This document shows positions 18,334-27,650 of a stretch of DNA of 64,000 nt, one piece after another. Under the pieces are notes generated by a model, which saw nothing but the letters and a program-made list of their open reading frames with translations, did not search any database and was not told the DNA's origin. This DNA comes from Njordibacter sp905182035. GTDB lineage: Bacteria > Pseudomonadota > Gammaproteobacteria > Pseudomonadales > Balneatricaceae. The stretch covers positions 1,178,001 to 1,242,000 of the forward strand of contig NZ_CP159831.1 of assembly GCF_047730075.1 (NCBI RefSeq), read 5' to 3'. Position 1 is the first letter of the stretch; each line of letters starts with the position of its first letter. Both the position numbers and the translations under genes were made by a program.

Positions 18334-19212
18334 ATGACAGATCAAAACCTTCCCCTCGGGGAACTTCCAGAGCTCGCTGAAGAAAAAGCCAGCGACGAAA
18401 AACTTCAAAAAGTACTTGCCCGAGCGGGTGTAGGTTCGCGCCGAGAAATGGAACGTTGGATTGCCGCAGGACGAGTGACTATCAATAAAGAAAAAGCCCA
18501 ATTGGGTGATCGTGTTACTTGGCGCGATCACATTTCTGTGGATGGCAAACAAGTAGACATAGTCTCGCCTAACAACATTGAACGACGCGTGCTTATTTAT
18601 AACAAGCCGGAAGGTGAAATTGTTACTCGCTCAGACCCAGAAAATCGCTCCACGGTGTTCGATAAGCTGCCGCGCTTGAAAGGCGAACGCTGGATTGCTG
18701 TGGGTCGTTTAGACATCAACACCGCAGGCCTGTTGTTATTTACCACAGACGGTGAACTGGCTAACTCATTAATGCATCCATCCACCACTATTGAGCGTGA
18801 ATACGCCGTTCGTGTTATGGGCCATGTCACAATGGAGCAAGTGACTGCTATGCACCAAGGGGTGTTATTAGACGACGGCATGGCACGTTTTAATGACATT
18901 CAAGAATTTGGTGGTGAAGGTATTAACCGCTGGTATCACGTGGTAATCATGGAGGGCCGTAACCGTGAAGTACGCCGTTTATGGGAGTCTCAAGGCTTGA
19001 GAGTTAACCGCTTAAAACGTGTGCGTTATGGTAACGTATTTCTACCACCTCAACTTAGAGCTGGTATGTGGATGGAAATGCCACAACCAGAAATTAACGC
19101 GCTATCGCAATTTGTGGGTATGCGTCCGAAGAAAGTCAAACGTCGTTTGCCTAAAGAGCAAGAGAGTTTTGATCGTCAAGAGAAACGCCAACGCACCCGT
19201 CGTCACGCGTAA
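18334..19212 (+). CDS. rluB: 23S rRNA pseudouridine synthase RluB
   Basis: 292 residues with an N-terminal S4 RNA-binding domain (KLQKVLARAGVGSRREMERWIAAGRVTIN, about 22-80). A RsuA/RluB-type catalytic domain follows, whose active-site motif VGRLDINTAGLLLFTTDGEL holds the catalytic aspartate. A basic C-terminal tail is rich in Lys and Arg. RluB modifies U2605 of 23S rRNA in E. coli. The tail and the scpAB context favour RluB over RluE or RluF, but this is by family resemblance. Confidence 0.92.
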   Translation: MTDQNLPLGELPELAEEKASDEKLQKVLARAGVGSRREMERWIAAGRVTINKEKAQLGDRVTWRDHISVDGKQVDIVSPNNIERRVLIYNKPEGEIVTRSDPENRSTVFDKLPRLKGERWIAVGRLDINTAGLLLFTTDGELANSLMHPSTTIEREYAVRVMGHVTMEQVTAMHQGVLLDDGMARFNDIQEFGGEGINRWYHVVIMEGRNREVRRLWESQGLRVNRLKRVRYGNVFLPPQLRAGMWMEMPQPEINALSQFVGMRPKKVKRRLPKEQESFDRQEKRQRTRRHA

Positions 19213-19274
19213 CCCGAGCATACAGACTCACAAAGCGGCCTAGTTCATTTTATTGTGTCACTTAACACCAACGC

Positions 19275-19326
19275 ACCCCTGACTGGCACTATCTTGTTCT
19301 AGGATAAGGGGTTTGGTCTTTTTTTT
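19275..19326 (+). terminator. Possible terminator between rluB and the convergent efflux gene
   Basis: ACCCCT at 19275-19280 pairs with AGGGGT at 19307-19312, with an inner TATCT/GGATA pairing, followed by a run of eight T at 19319-19326. The stem is long and imperfect, so it is a moderate candidate for ending rluB transcripts. Confidence 0.4.
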
Positions 19327-19329
19327 AGC

Positions 19330-20262
19330 CTAATGGTGAGGTGCGGTAAAGCGCTCTGTTTTACCATCGATTTTTTGATCAGCAACGCTCACTGGGTCAA
19401 GGTGAATAATGACGTCGGCGTAGGGAAATGCTTCCATAATACGTTGTTCTAGAGCATCTGCTACATCGTGGGCTTGCATTAATAGCATGTTGTCCTGAAG
19501 TTCTAAATGTAATTGAATGAATTGCATGTGGCCAGATTGCCTGCTGCGCAAGTCATGCATACCTAAAACAAGTGGTTGAGTCAGAGCCAATTGAGTAATG
19601 ATTTGCCGTTGCTCATCACTTAACTCATGGTCTAGTAATAAGTGGAAAGCCGTTTTTGCAATGCCCCATGCGCTGTAAACGACGTATGCACCAATGCCCA
19701 GTGCTAGGTATGGATCAGCACCGTAATACCCATAAGCCGCTAGAATAAGGGCGATGATAACGCCAAAGTTCATTAATAAATCGGATGCGTAGTGCAGCGA
19801 GTCCGCCTCAATAGCAGTGGATTGAGTACGCTTTACAACTAACCGTTGTAATAATACTAGTGCACCGGTAAGGACCATACTGGCTATCATGACACTAATA
19901 CCAATAGCGCTGTTTTCAACCATCACTGGGTCCCATAAACGACCTACAGTTTGTGAAAGTAACAACCCAATTGAGCCTAAAATTAACAAGGCTTGGGCAA
20001 GACCGGCAAGAGCTTCTGCCTTACCGTGACCAAAACGATGTTCCTCGTCGGCGGGGGCCATAGCATAGCGCACGGCGAAAAAATTAATTAGCGAGGCCGC
20101 GCTATCCATGATGGAATCAATCAAAGAGGCCAGTAAACTTACGCTTTGAGTTTGGTCCCAGGCCCATGTTTTGATAATGATTAAAACAAGCGCAACAATG
20201 ACCGAGGCCCAAGTGGCAAGTTTGATGAGTTGGCTGTATGTCATTGCTAAAGTATAGCTCAA
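19330..20262 (-). CDS. Cation diffusion facilitator (FieF family)
   Basis: 310 residues with six predicted membrane helices and a cytoplasmic C-terminal domain ending in VIIHLDPVS. Helix 2 carries LIDSIMDSAASL and helix 5 carries SLHYASDLLMNFGV, the D/H/D metal sites of CDF transporters. It resembles FieF (YiiP), which exports Fe(II) or Zn(II) in exchange for protons. Metal choice cannot be read here. An alternative start is ATG 20244 (MTYSQLIKLATW). It is the last gene of a leftward group beginning with proS, but about 200 bases separate it from the next gene. Confidence 0.87.
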   Translation of the reverse strand: MSYTLAMTYSQLIKLATWASVIVALVLIIIKTWAWDQTQSVSLLASLIDSIMDSAASLINFFAVRYAMAPADEEHRFGHGKAEALAGLAQALLILGSIGLLLSQTVGRLWDPVMVENSAIGISVMIASMVLTGALVLLQRLVVKRTQSTAIEADSLHYASDLLMNFGVIIALILAAYGYYGADPYLALGIGAYVVYSAWGIAKTAFHLLLDHELSDEQRQIITQLALTQPLVLGMHDLRSRQSGHMQFIQLHLELQDNMLLMQAHDVADALEQRIMEAFPYADVIIHLDPVSVADQKIDGKTERFTAPHH

Positions 20263-20471
20263 ATGAGTTCAGCCCTGGGTTAATTTTATCAAACACTAGC
20301 CAAAACTGATCAAGTTAAGTATTAAAAAACGCAAAGGCTAATCTATTGGTGTGCAGTCATTTGCACTACTTCCAATGTTGGTTCTTGCGGATATTGGGTG
20401 TTTGTATTTACGCAATATAGCTTACAATTTGATGATTATTGCGAGCAGTAGGGGTGCTGCCCGCAAACGGT

Positions 20472-20828
20472 TTAAGCAGCTTTGGCTTCTTCATTGGCAC
20501 GGTTGTGCCAGCGAATGTGTAGCATGGTGCTGGTGTAAAGTAGGGTGATAACAAAAGCGCCTAAGACGCCGTTTACGGGTACGTACATTATTTCGATGGT
20601 GAAATAGATCAGTAATACAAAACACATCCACGCCAGTTGACGTAAGTGCTGCTTATACATAGCTAACGCAAAGCCGAGCAGAGGAAAACACTTAATGCCA
20701 ATGATAACGATACTGCCAATTTCTGCATAGGGGTGTGCCAAGGTGCTAATAACAAAATAGGCGAGTAGCGCTATATAGGCAGCTAAACTGACGGTACGTG
20801 AGTATTTACGTTTTTGTTGGTACTGCAT
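20472..20828 (-). CDS. DUF2069 small membrane protein
   Basis: 118 residues with four hydrophobic segments, matching the DUF2069 family of unknown function. It starts at the base where the upstream arsC-like gene ends (1-base overlap), so the two are probably coupled. DUF2069 genes are often found next to arsC-like or wrbA genes in gammaproteobacteria. The C-terminus is rich in Ala, Glu and Lys. I infer no specific function. Confidence 0.75.
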   Translation of the reverse strand: MQYQQKRKYSRTVSLAAYIALLAYFVISTLAHPYAEIGSIVIIGIKCFPLLGFALAMYKQHLRQLAWMCFVLLIYFTIEIMYVPVNGVLGAFVITLLYTSTMLHIRWHNRANEEAKAA

Positions 20829-21178
20829 TACAAAATCTCCAAAACGGATTCAGGTGGGCGACCAATACGAGCTTGGTCTTGATGAATAACAATAGGTCTT
20901 TCGATCAGCTGAGGATGGTTGACCATTGCGGTAATTAATTCTGACTGAGTTAAATGAATGTTAGCAAGCTGTTCCAGCTTATAAGCATCTTCTCCTTTAC
21001 GCATAAGGTTACGAGCATCGTCCATGCCTAACATGGACAACAATTGCTCTAGTTCTTTTGAGCTTGGGCCCTGTTCTAGGTACAAACGGATTTCTGGCTT
21101 AACATCATTGGCTTCTAACAAAGCTAAGGTGGCTCGCGACTTAGAACAGCTTGGGTTGTGATATAAAGTTACGCTCAT
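20828..21178 (-). CDS. ArsC/YfgD-like thioredoxin-fold reductase
   Basis: 116 residues with YHNPSCSKSRATLALLE at the N-terminus. Cys11 is the conserved ArsC-type catalytic cysteine, and RPIVIHQDQARIGRPPE at the C-terminus contains the expected arginine and cis-proline region. It belongs to the glutaredoxin-coupled arsenate reductase family. The chromosomal copy beside DUF2069 fits the YfgD subgroup, whose true substrate is uncertain. No ars operon genes are nearby, so an arsenic role is not assured. Confidence 0.85.
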   Translation of the reverse strand: MSVTLYHNPSCSKSRATLALLEANDVKPEIRLYLEQGPSSKELEQLLSMLGMDDARNLMRKGEDAYKLEQLANIHLTQSELITAMVNHPQLIERPIVIHQDQARIGRPPESVLEIL

Positions 21179-21180
21179 GA

Positions 21181-22911
21181 TTAACGGCCTAATTTAGCCT
21201 TAATAAACTCTAAGGCATCTGCCAAAGGCATGTCTTCATTAGCTTCAGCACGACGGTCGCGGTATTCCAATGTGCCGCTGTCTAAGCCGCGGTCTCCAAT
21301 TACTATGCGATGTGGTAGACCAATAAGCTCGGCATCGGCAAATTTAACGCCTGGGCGCATAGCGCGATCGTCCATAATGACGTCAATACCTAGAACCTTA
21401 AGTTCGTTGTATAGCTTGTCTGTTGCAGTGCGCACAGCTTCTGATTTTTCATAATTAAGGGGAATAAGTGCCACTTCAAAAGGTGCAAGAGCTAGGGGCC
21501 ACATAATACCTTTGTCATCAAAGTTCTGTTCAATACAGGCCGCCACTATACGGGTGATGCCGATGCCATAACAACCCATTTCCATGAATTGGGCTTTGCC
21601 ACTTTCATTCAACACAGTAGCGTTCATAGCGCGGGAGTACTTATCACCCAATTGGAAGATGTGTCCTACTTCAATGCCACGTTTAATTTCAATTTCGCCA
21701 TCGCCACATGGGCTGGGATCGCCCTCCACCACGTTACGAATGTCGGCTACATCAGTATAGGCACTGTCGCGTTGCCAGTTAACATTGGTGTGGTGATAAC
21801 CTGCATCGTTGGCACCTGCGGTGAAATTGCTCATTACAGTAACGGCCCGGTCGGCGATGATTGAGATAGTTAAACCAACCGGCCCTATAGACCCAGGCGT
21901 GGTGCCTAATTCATCAATAATGCGCTGCTCTGGTGCCATGGTTAGTGGTTCAGCAATAAGAGGGTGCTTCTCGGCTTTAATTTCATTCATGTTGTGATCA
22001 CCACGTAAGACTAAGGCCACCAACGGTTGGTATCCTTCGTCGTCTGCAGTGCCAAGAACAACTAGCGTTTTAAGGCTTTGGGTTTTAGCTAAGCCTAAAA
22101 ATTCACATACACTGTCTATGGTTTTTTGATCTGGCGTATGAACTTTTTCCATAACCTTACTTGGGGCAGCGCGCTCCATAACAGGTAGCATGGCTTCGGC
22201 GGTTTCTACGTTAGCAGCAAAGCTGCTGCCAGCACTATTGCTAAAGGCTATATCATCTTCACCAGAGCGCGCCAGCACATGAAACTCTTGTGAAGCGTCG
22301 CCACCTATACTACCAGAGTCTGCACGAACGGCACGGAAGTCCAAGCCTAAGCGAGTAAAGATGTTAGTGTAAGCCGTGTGCATTGTATTATAGGTTTGTT
22401 GCAGGGATTCTTGGCCTAGGTGAAACGAGTAAGCGTCCTTCATGATGAATTCGCGGGAACGCATTACGCCAAAACGGGGGCGCACTTCGTCACGAAACTT
22501 AGTTTGAATCTGGTAAAAGTTCATGGGTAAGTTCTTATAACTACGAACTTCCTTACGCACCATGTCGGTAATCACTTCCTCGTGGGTAGGACCTATGCAA
22601 AAATCACGCTGATGGCGGTCTTTTAAACGTAAAAGCTCTGGGCCATATCGTTGCCAACGGCCAGATTCTTGCCACAGTTCAGCAGGTTGAACCGCAGGCA
22701 TTAATAATTCTTGAGCACCTGCGGCATCCAGCTCTTCCCTTACAATACGTTCAACTTTGCGAATGCTACGTAAACCCATAGGTAGCCACGTATAGAGCCC
22801 TGAAGCCAAGCGACGAATTAGGCCAGCTCTAAGCATAAGTTGATGACTGATAACTTCTGCATCTGCAGGAGTTTCTTTTTGGGTGGCAATTAAAAACTGG
22901 CTGGCGCGCAT
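21181..22911 (-). CDS. proS: Prolyl-tRNA synthetase
   Basis: 576 residues, the bacterial ProS form with an editing domain. It begins MRASQFLIATQKETPADAEVISHQLMLRAGLIRRLASGLY, has class II motif 2 (FRDEVRPRFGVMRSREFIMKDAYSF), an inserted Cys-tRNAPro editing domain (about 230-390) and motif 3 (GCYGIGITRIVAACIEQ). It charges tRNAPro and clears mischarged alanine. It heads the leftward group proS, arsC-like, DUF2069, and shares a 204-base divergent promoter region with the FmdB-type gene. Confidence 0.97.
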   Translation of the reverse strand: MRASQFLIATQKETPADAEVISHQLMLRAGLIRRLASGLYTWLPMGLRSIRKVERIVREELDAAGAQELLMPAVQPAELWQESGRWQRYGPELLRLKDRHQRDFCIGPTHEEVITDMVRKEVRSYKNLPMNFYQIQTKFRDEVRPRFGVMRSREFIMKDAYSFHLGQESLQQTYNTMHTAYTNIFTRLGLDFRAVRADSGSIGGDASQEFHVLARSGEDDIAFSNSAGSSFAANVETAEAMLPVMERAAPSKVMEKVHTPDQKTIDSVCEFLGLAKTQSLKTLVVLGTADDEGYQPLVALVLRGDHNMNEIKAEKHPLIAEPLTMAPEQRIIDELGTTPGSIGPVGLTISIIADRAVTVMSNFTAGANDAGYHHTNVNWQRDSAYTDVADIRNVVEGDPSPCGDGEIEIKRGIEVGHIFQLGDKYSRAMNATVLNESGKAQFMEMGCYGIGITRIVAACIEQNFDDKGIMWPLALAPFEVALIPLNYEKSEAVRTATDKLYNELKVLGIDVIMDDRAMRPGVKFADAELIGLPHRIVIGDRGLDSGTLEYRDRRAEANEDMPLADALEFIKAKLGR

Positions 22912-23115
22912 GGGGTAGTGGATCCGATAAAAACTAAAAAGATAAGCCGCTATTGTATGTTGCCATGGCCGTGGGATAAATGCCTTTGACGGTTAAATTA
23001 GTAATAATTAGATAATAGTTGTATGAATGGGTAATAAAGGTGCATTTTCTACTGCCTCTGGGGAGGTGGAATGGGGTATAATTTCGGGTTTTGAGATGTC
23101 CGGCTGGAGTACACT

Positions 23116-23358
23116 ATGCCTATCTATGAATACATCTGCCAAGCATGTGGTTTTGGTAAAGACGTATTGCAAAAGTTAAGCGATGCACCGTTAACAGATT
23201 GCCCAGAATGTGGCAAAGATCAGTACCGTAAACAAATTTCTGCGGCTGGCTTTAGGCTTAAGGGCCAAGGTTGGTACGAAACAGATTTTAAAACCGGTGC
23301 TAAAAAGAATTTAGCGGGGGATGCAAAAAGCTCAAGTGTGGCTAATGATTCACCATAA
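23116..23358 (+). CDS. FmdB family zinc-ribbon protein
   Basis: 80 residues starting MPIYEYICQACG with two CXXC pairs (Cys8/Cys11 and Cys29/Cys32), the FmdB regulatory-type zinc ribbon. Such small proteins often precede aspS in gammaproteobacteria, as here (38 bases upstream). The tail (about 50-80) is hydrophilic and likely disordered. Function is unknown. A role in transcription or redox sensing is only inferred from the ribbon. Confidence 0.87.
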   Translation: MPIYEYICQACGFGKDVLQKLSDAPLTDCPECGKDQYRKQISAAGFRLKGQGWYETDFKTGAKKNLAGDAKSSSVANDSP

Positions 23359-23396
23359 TACCTATTAACATTATTTAAGATTTAGGAAGTACAATT

Positions 23397-25169
23397 ATGC
23401 GAAGCCATTATTGCGGCGAACTAAGAGCCAGCGATGTTGACCAACAAATTACTCTATGCGGTTGGGTTCATCGTCGCCGCGATCACGGTGGTGTGATTTT
23501 TCTAGACCTGCGTGACCGCGAGGGTATCGTGCAGGTAGTGTTTGACCCAGACCGTGAGGATAGCTTTGCTTTAGCCGACGCTTGCCGTAATGAATTTGTG
23601 GTTAAGGTCAATGGTTTAGTCCGTGCTCGCCCTGCGGGCACTGACAATCCAGACATGCCTACAGGGGCTGTGGAAGTGCTAGGCCAAGAGCTTGAGATTC
23701 TCAACAAATCTGACACCCCTCCATTCCAATTAGACGAACACCAGTCTGTGGGTGAAGACGTGCGTCTTAAATATCGTTATGTAGATTTACGTCGCCCAGA
23801 AATGGCTGCTAAATTAAAGCTGCGCTCTAAGGTCAGCACTTTTATCCGTAACTTCTTGGATCAGAATGGCTTTTTAGACATTGAAACACCTATCTTGACC
23901 CGTGCCACCCCAGAGGGGGCACGAGATTATTTAGTGCCTAGCCGAACTCACGAAGGCCACTTTTTTGCGCTGCCTCAGTCACCACAGCTGTTCAAGCAAT
24001 TGTTAATGGTGTCTGGCATGGACCGTTATTATCAGATTGCTAAGTGTTTTCGCGACGAAGACCTTCGCGCAGATCGTCAGCCAGAATTTACTCAAATTGA
24101 CATTGAGACATCCTTTATGGATGAAACTCAGATTATGGCTATCACTGAGAAAATGGTTGTAGAGTTATTTAACAGCCAGATCAATGTAAATCTAGGCACC
24201 TTTCCTAGTATGTCTTACAGTGAAGCTATGGAAATATACGGCAGTGATAAGCCGGATTTACGTATTCCTTTGCAGTTAGTAACTGTTAGTGACCTGATGG
24301 TAGATGTAGACTTTAAGGTTTTTGCTGGCCCAGCTAACGATATCAATGGCCGTGTAGCGGGTCTTAAGGTGCCTAATGGCGCCAGCTTAACCCGCAAGAA
24401 AATTGATATTTATACCAAGTTTGTCGGTATCTACGGTGCTCGGGGCTTGGCTTACATTAAAGTCAACGACGCCAGTGACTTGGAAGAAGGTTTACAATCT
24501 CCTATTGTTAAGTTTTTGCCCTTAGAAGTGCGAGCGGCCTTACTTGAACGTTTAGATGCCAAAGATGGCGATTTAATCTTCTTTGGTGCAGACAGCGAAA
24601 AAGTAGTGAACGAAGCGCTGGGTGCCTTGCGTTGTAAAATTGGCGAAGATCTGGAGCTAATGACTTGTGAATGGGCGCCTTTATGGGTGGTAGACTTCCC
24701 AATGTTTGAAGCGACTTCAGATGGCGGCATTACTGCTATTCACCACCCATTTACAGCACCTTCTTGTACGCCAGAAGAATTGGAAGCCTCTCCGTTAACG
24801 GGCTTGTCTCGTGCCTACGATATGGTACTTAACGGTACTGAGTTAGGTGGTGGTTCTATTCGTATACATCAGCAAGATATGCAAACCAAAGTGTTTGAAT
24901 TGTTGAATATTGGTGCAGAAGAGCAGCAAGAGAAGTTTGGCTTCCTTTTGGACGCTTTGAAGTTTGGTTGTCCTCCACACGGTGGTTTGGCTTTTGGTTT
25001 AGATCGTTTAGTCATGTTAATGACTGGCTCTAGTTCTATACGTGAAGTGATTGCCTTTCCTAAAACCCAGAGTGCTGCCTGTGTCATGACTCAAGCACCG
25101 GGTATTGTGGCCACTAAGCAATTACGCGAACTGAACATTAAGTTACGTGAAAAAGTAACTGCTGAATAA
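23397..25169 (+). CDS. aspS: Aspartyl-tRNA synthetase
   Basis: 590 residues: an N-terminal OB-fold anticodon domain (LCGWVHRRRDHGGVIFLDLRDREG), class II motif 2 (FRDEDLRADRQPEFTQID), a bacterial GAD insertion (about 290-420) and motif 3 (GLAFGLDRLVMLM). It charges tRNAAsp, or also tRNAAsn if the cell lacks AsnRS. AGGAAG sits eight bases before ATG 23397. A rho-independent terminator follows. The usual yebC gene between aspS and ruvC is absent. Confidence 0.97.
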   Translation: MRSHYCGELRASDVDQQITLCGWVHRRRDHGGVIFLDLRDREGIVQVVFDPDREDSFALADACRNEFVVKVNGLVRARPAGTDNPDMPTGAVEVLGQELEILNKSDTPPFQLDEHQSVGEDVRLKYRYVDLRRPEMAAKLKLRSKVSTFIRNFLDQNGFLDIETPILTRATPEGARDYLVPSRTHEGHFFALPQSPQLFKQLLMVSGMDRYYQIAKCFRDEDLRADRQPEFTQIDIETSFMDETQIMAITEKMVVELFNSQINVNLGTFPSMSYSEAMEIYGSDKPDLRIPLQLVTVSDLMVDVDFKVFAGPANDINGRVAGLKVPNGASLTRKKIDIYTKFVGIYGARGLAYIKVNDASDLEEGLQSPIVKFLPLEVRAALLERLDAKDGDLIFFGADSEKVVNEALGALRCKIGEDLELMTCEWAPLWVVDFPMFEATSDGGITAIHHPFTAPSCTPEELEASPLTGLSRAYDMVLNGTELGGGSIRIHQQDMQTKVFELLNIGAEEQQEKFGFLLDALKFGCPPHGGLAFGLDRLVMLMTGSSSIREVIAFPKTQSAACVMTQAPGIVATKQLRELNIKLREKVTAE

Positions 25170-25208
25170 TTGACCTATTTATTGAGGTTAGCCGGCTAGC
25201 AGGTGAAC

Positions 25209-25241
25209 AAGGCCCATCATTAAGTTGTTGGGCCTTTTTTT
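25209..25241 (+). terminator. Rho-independent terminator after aspS
   Basis: AAGGCCCA (25209-25216) pairs with TGGGCCTT (25229-25236) across a 12-base loop and runs into seven T (25235-25241). It separates the aspS transcript from the LexA-controlled ruvC promoter. Confidence 0.88.
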
Positions 25242-25269
25242 GTGGTTACTTTATTGATAGGAAAAAAAC

Positions 25270-25289
25270 TACTGTGATTTTGTACAGTA
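25270..25289 (+). promoter_or_regulatory. LexA (SOS) box before ruvCAB
   Basis: The 20-mer TACTGTGATTTTGTACAGTA matches the gammaproteobacterial LexA operator CTGT-N8-ACAG exactly, including the flanking TA on both sides. An extended -10 (TGCTAGTAT, 25292-25300) starts three bases downstream, so bound LexA would cover the -35 region. The ruvC start is 47 bases past the box. This predicts SOS induction of the whole ruvCAB operon. Confidence 0.9.
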
Positions 25290-25291
25290 TT

Positions 25292-25300
25292 TGCTAGTAT
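25292..25300 (+). promoter_or_regulatory. Extended -10 element of the ruvC promoter
   Basis: TGC-TAGTAT is an extended -10 hexamer. The partial -35, CTGTGA at 25272-25277, lies inside the LexA box with a 17-base spacer. Predicted start of transcription is near 25307. Confidence 0.5.
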
Positions 25301-25336
25301 TGGCCTATCAGTAAACTCACCAGCGAATGCTATCTC

Positions 25337-25900
25337 ATGGCACTCATATTAGGAATTGACCCCGGCTCTCGTAAAACTGGCTATGGCATTATTAATGCGG
25401 TGGGAGCATCACGTATCTATGTAGCCAGTGGTCATATAAAAATTTCTGGTGATGAATTAGCTGGGCGCCTAGGACAGATATACCGTGGCGTAGATGAGAT
25501 TATTGAAACCTATGTGCCTCAAGAATTTGCCATCGAACAAGTGTTTATGGCTCGCAATGCCGATTCTGCTCTTAAACTTGGCCAAGCCCGTGGTGTAGCT
25601 ATGGTAGCCGCAGTTAATCACGGTCTGCCTGTCTCTGAATATTCGGCGCGGCAGGTAAAACAAGCTGTTGTAGGCAATGGAGCAGCGGCAAAACATCAAG
25701 TGCAAGAAATGGTGGCTCGGTTGCTTAAACTGCCCGGCTTGCCCCAGGAAGATGCTGCCGATGCCCTAGCCATTGCTATTTGTCATGCCAATACCCATGC
25801 CAGTCTTGTTCGTTTGGCCACTAGTCGAAGCCCCGCAAGTGCCAGAACACAAGTATTACTTAATGAGCTTAAGGGGAGTCGCCGTGGACGCGTTCGATAA
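25337..25900 (+). CDS. ruvC: Holliday junction resolvase RuvC
   Basis: 187 residues, beginning LILGIDPGSRKTGYGI with the first catalytic aspartate (Asp8). The second acidic site is in FAIEQVFMARNADSALKLGQARG, and the last pair in LPQEDAADALAIAICHA. RuvC cuts Holliday junctions symmetrically after RuvAB branch migration. It lies first in ruvC-ruvA-ruvB, downstream of the LexA box. The C-terminal tail is basic. Confidence 0.97.
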   Translation: MALILGIDPGSRKTGYGIINAVGASRIYVASGHIKISGDELAGRLGQIYRGVDEIIETYVPQEFAIEQVFMARNADSALKLGQARGVAMVAAVNHGLPVSEYSARQVKQAVVGNGAAAKHQVQEMVARLLKLPGLPQEDAADALAIAICHANTHASLVRLATSRSPASARTQVLLNELKGSRRGRVR

Positions 25901-25927
25901 ATCCAATACCCATATAGGTCGATTAAA

Positions 25928-26539
25928 ATGATTGCACGTATTAGTGGTGTATTAGTACACAAACAACCTGCTCAAGTGGTTATAGATGTGCAGGGTGTAG
26001 CCTATGAAATTGAAATTTCTTTTAATAGTTTTTGCCAATTGCCAACTGAAGGTGAAACTGCCGTATTACATACGCATTTTGTTGTACGTGAAGATGCCCA
26101 ACTACTCTTTGGGTTTTTTCAACTAGAAGAACGGAGCCTGTTTCGGATCTTAATAAAGGTCAATGGGGTAGGCCCAAAATTGGGTTTAGCCATTTTATCA
26201 GGCATGGACGCTGATGCTTTTTGCCACTGCGTTCAAAACCAAGATTCGGCCACCTTGGTGAAAATTCCTGGTGTAGGTAAAAAAACTGCCGAACGTTTAG
26301 TCTTAGAGCTAGGCGATAAGCTTTCATCATGGCAAACTGGAGCTAATACTGGTGTTCAAGCCGGCTCTGTTAAACCTGCACTATTTGCTATTAGTGCCCA
26401 GTCAGAAGCGGAAAGTGCTTTGGTGGCTTTAGGTTACAAGCCCGTACAGGCCAGTAAAGCAGTAGCGGCAGCTATTAGGTCTTCACCAGATGGAGGTTGC
26501 GAAGACCTCATCCGCTTATCTTTAAAAGGTATGATATAG
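25928..26539 (+). CDS. ruvA: Holliday junction DNA helicase subunit RuvA
   Basis: 203 residues with the N-terminal OB fold (MIARISGVLVHKQPAQVVIDVQGVAYE), two helix-hairpin-helix motifs (LIKVNGVGPKLGLAILSG and LVKIPGVGKKTAERLVLEL) and a C-terminal three-helix RuvB-contact domain (about 155-203). RuvA tetramers hold the junction for RuvB. It is 27 bases after ruvC in the same operon. Confidence 0.97.
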   Translation: MIARISGVLVHKQPAQVVIDVQGVAYEIEISFNSFCQLPTEGETAVLHTHFVVREDAQLLFGFFQLEERSLFRILIKVNGVGPKLGLAILSGMDADAFCHCVQNQDSATLVKIPGVGKKTAERLVLELGDKLSSWQTGANTGVQAGSVKPALFAISAQSEAESALVALGYKPVQASKAVAAAIRSSPDGGCEDLIRLSLKGMI

Positions 26540-26621
26540 GCTTGGGTGTTGTGCGTTCAATACACTTTGACTAGGTAGCTGTTAAGAGTAATCAACAAAT
26601 GTTAACAATGATGGGTATGGC

Positions 26622-27650
26622 ATGATAGAAGCGGATCGTTTTGGCTCGCCAGTAGAAGAGGTAAGTCAGTTAGGTGAAGACCATTTAGAGCGGGCTCTTA
26701 GACCAAAGTTGTTGAAGGATTATATTGGTCAGCCGGTGGTTCAAGAGCAAATGGGGATTTACATTGCTGCAGCAAAGGGCAGAGCAGAGGCTCTAGACCA
26801 TACGCTAATATATGGACCTCCTGGCCTTGGCAAGACCACACTTGCCCATATCATTGCTAATGAAATGGGAGGTGATTTAAAAACGACTTCTGGTCCAGTG
26901 TTAGAAAAAGCAGGTGATTTAGCTGCCATGCTGACCAACTTGGAAGCCGGAGATGTGTTATTTATTGACGAAATTCATCGTCTAAACCCTGTAATAGAAG
27001 AGATTCTTTACCCAGCAATGGAAGACTATCAATTAGATATTATGATAGGGGAAGGGCCTGCTGCAAGGTCGATTAAGCTAGATTTGCCGCCCTTTACACT
27101 GGTTGGTGCAACCACGCGTGCCGGGTCCCTTACGTCTCCTTTGCGGGACCGTTTTGGTATTACCCAGCGCTTGGAATACTATTCAATAGAAGATTTAACT
27201 ACCATAGTCTTACGTTCTGCACATTTGTCCGAAGTACAAATAGAGGCTTCTGGCGCCGCAGAGGTGGCCCGCAGATCCAGAGGCACTCCACGCATTGCCA
27301 ACCGCCTTCTGCGTCGAACTCGTGACTATGCTGAAGTTAAATTTGACGGCGTAATTAGCGATCATGTGGCAGATAAAGCGCTAAACATGCTCAATGTTGA
27401 TCACCTCGGGTTTGACCACATGGACCGGTGTTTGATGCTGGCAATTATTGAGAAGTTTGCAGGGGGACCTGTTGGTATTGACAATTTGGCGGCAGCAATT
27501 AGCGAGCAAAGAGAAACCATAGAAGATGTTCTGGAGCCTTACCTGATACAACAGGGTTTTATTATGCGTACGCCTAGAGGCAGAATTGTAACTGATCGAG
27601 CTTATGATCACTTTGGGCTTGTTCCTGCTAAAGGCAGTGCCAAAAGTTAA
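26622..27650 (+). CDS. ruvB: Holliday junction branch migration ATPase RuvB
   Basis: 342 residues with Walker A GPPGLGKTTLAHIIANEMG, Walker B VLFIDEIHRLNP, sensor 1 LVGATTRAGSLTSPLRDRFG and the arginine finger region RRSRGTPRIANRLLRR. The C-terminal winged helix ends RGRIVTDRAYDHFGL. It drives branch migration with RuvA. ATG 26622 gives the usual N-terminus. The gene usually found next, ybgC, is missing before tolQ. Confidence 0.97.
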   Translation: MIEADRFGSPVEEVSQLGEDHLERALRPKLLKDYIGQPVVQEQMGIYIAAAKGRAEALDHTLIYGPPGLGKTTLAHIIANEMGGDLKTTSGPVLEKAGDLAAMLTNLEAGDVLFIDEIHRLNPVIEEILYPAMEDYQLDIMIGEGPAARSIKLDLPPFTLVGATTRAGSLTSPLRDRFGITQRLEYYSIEDLTTIVLRSAHLSEVQIEASGAAEVARRSRGTPRIANRLLRRTRDYAEVKFDGVISDHVADKALNMLNVDHLGFDHMDRCLMLAIIEKFAGGPVGIDNLAAAISEQRETIEDVLEPYLIQQGFIMRTPRGRIVTDRAYDHFGLVPAKGSAKS

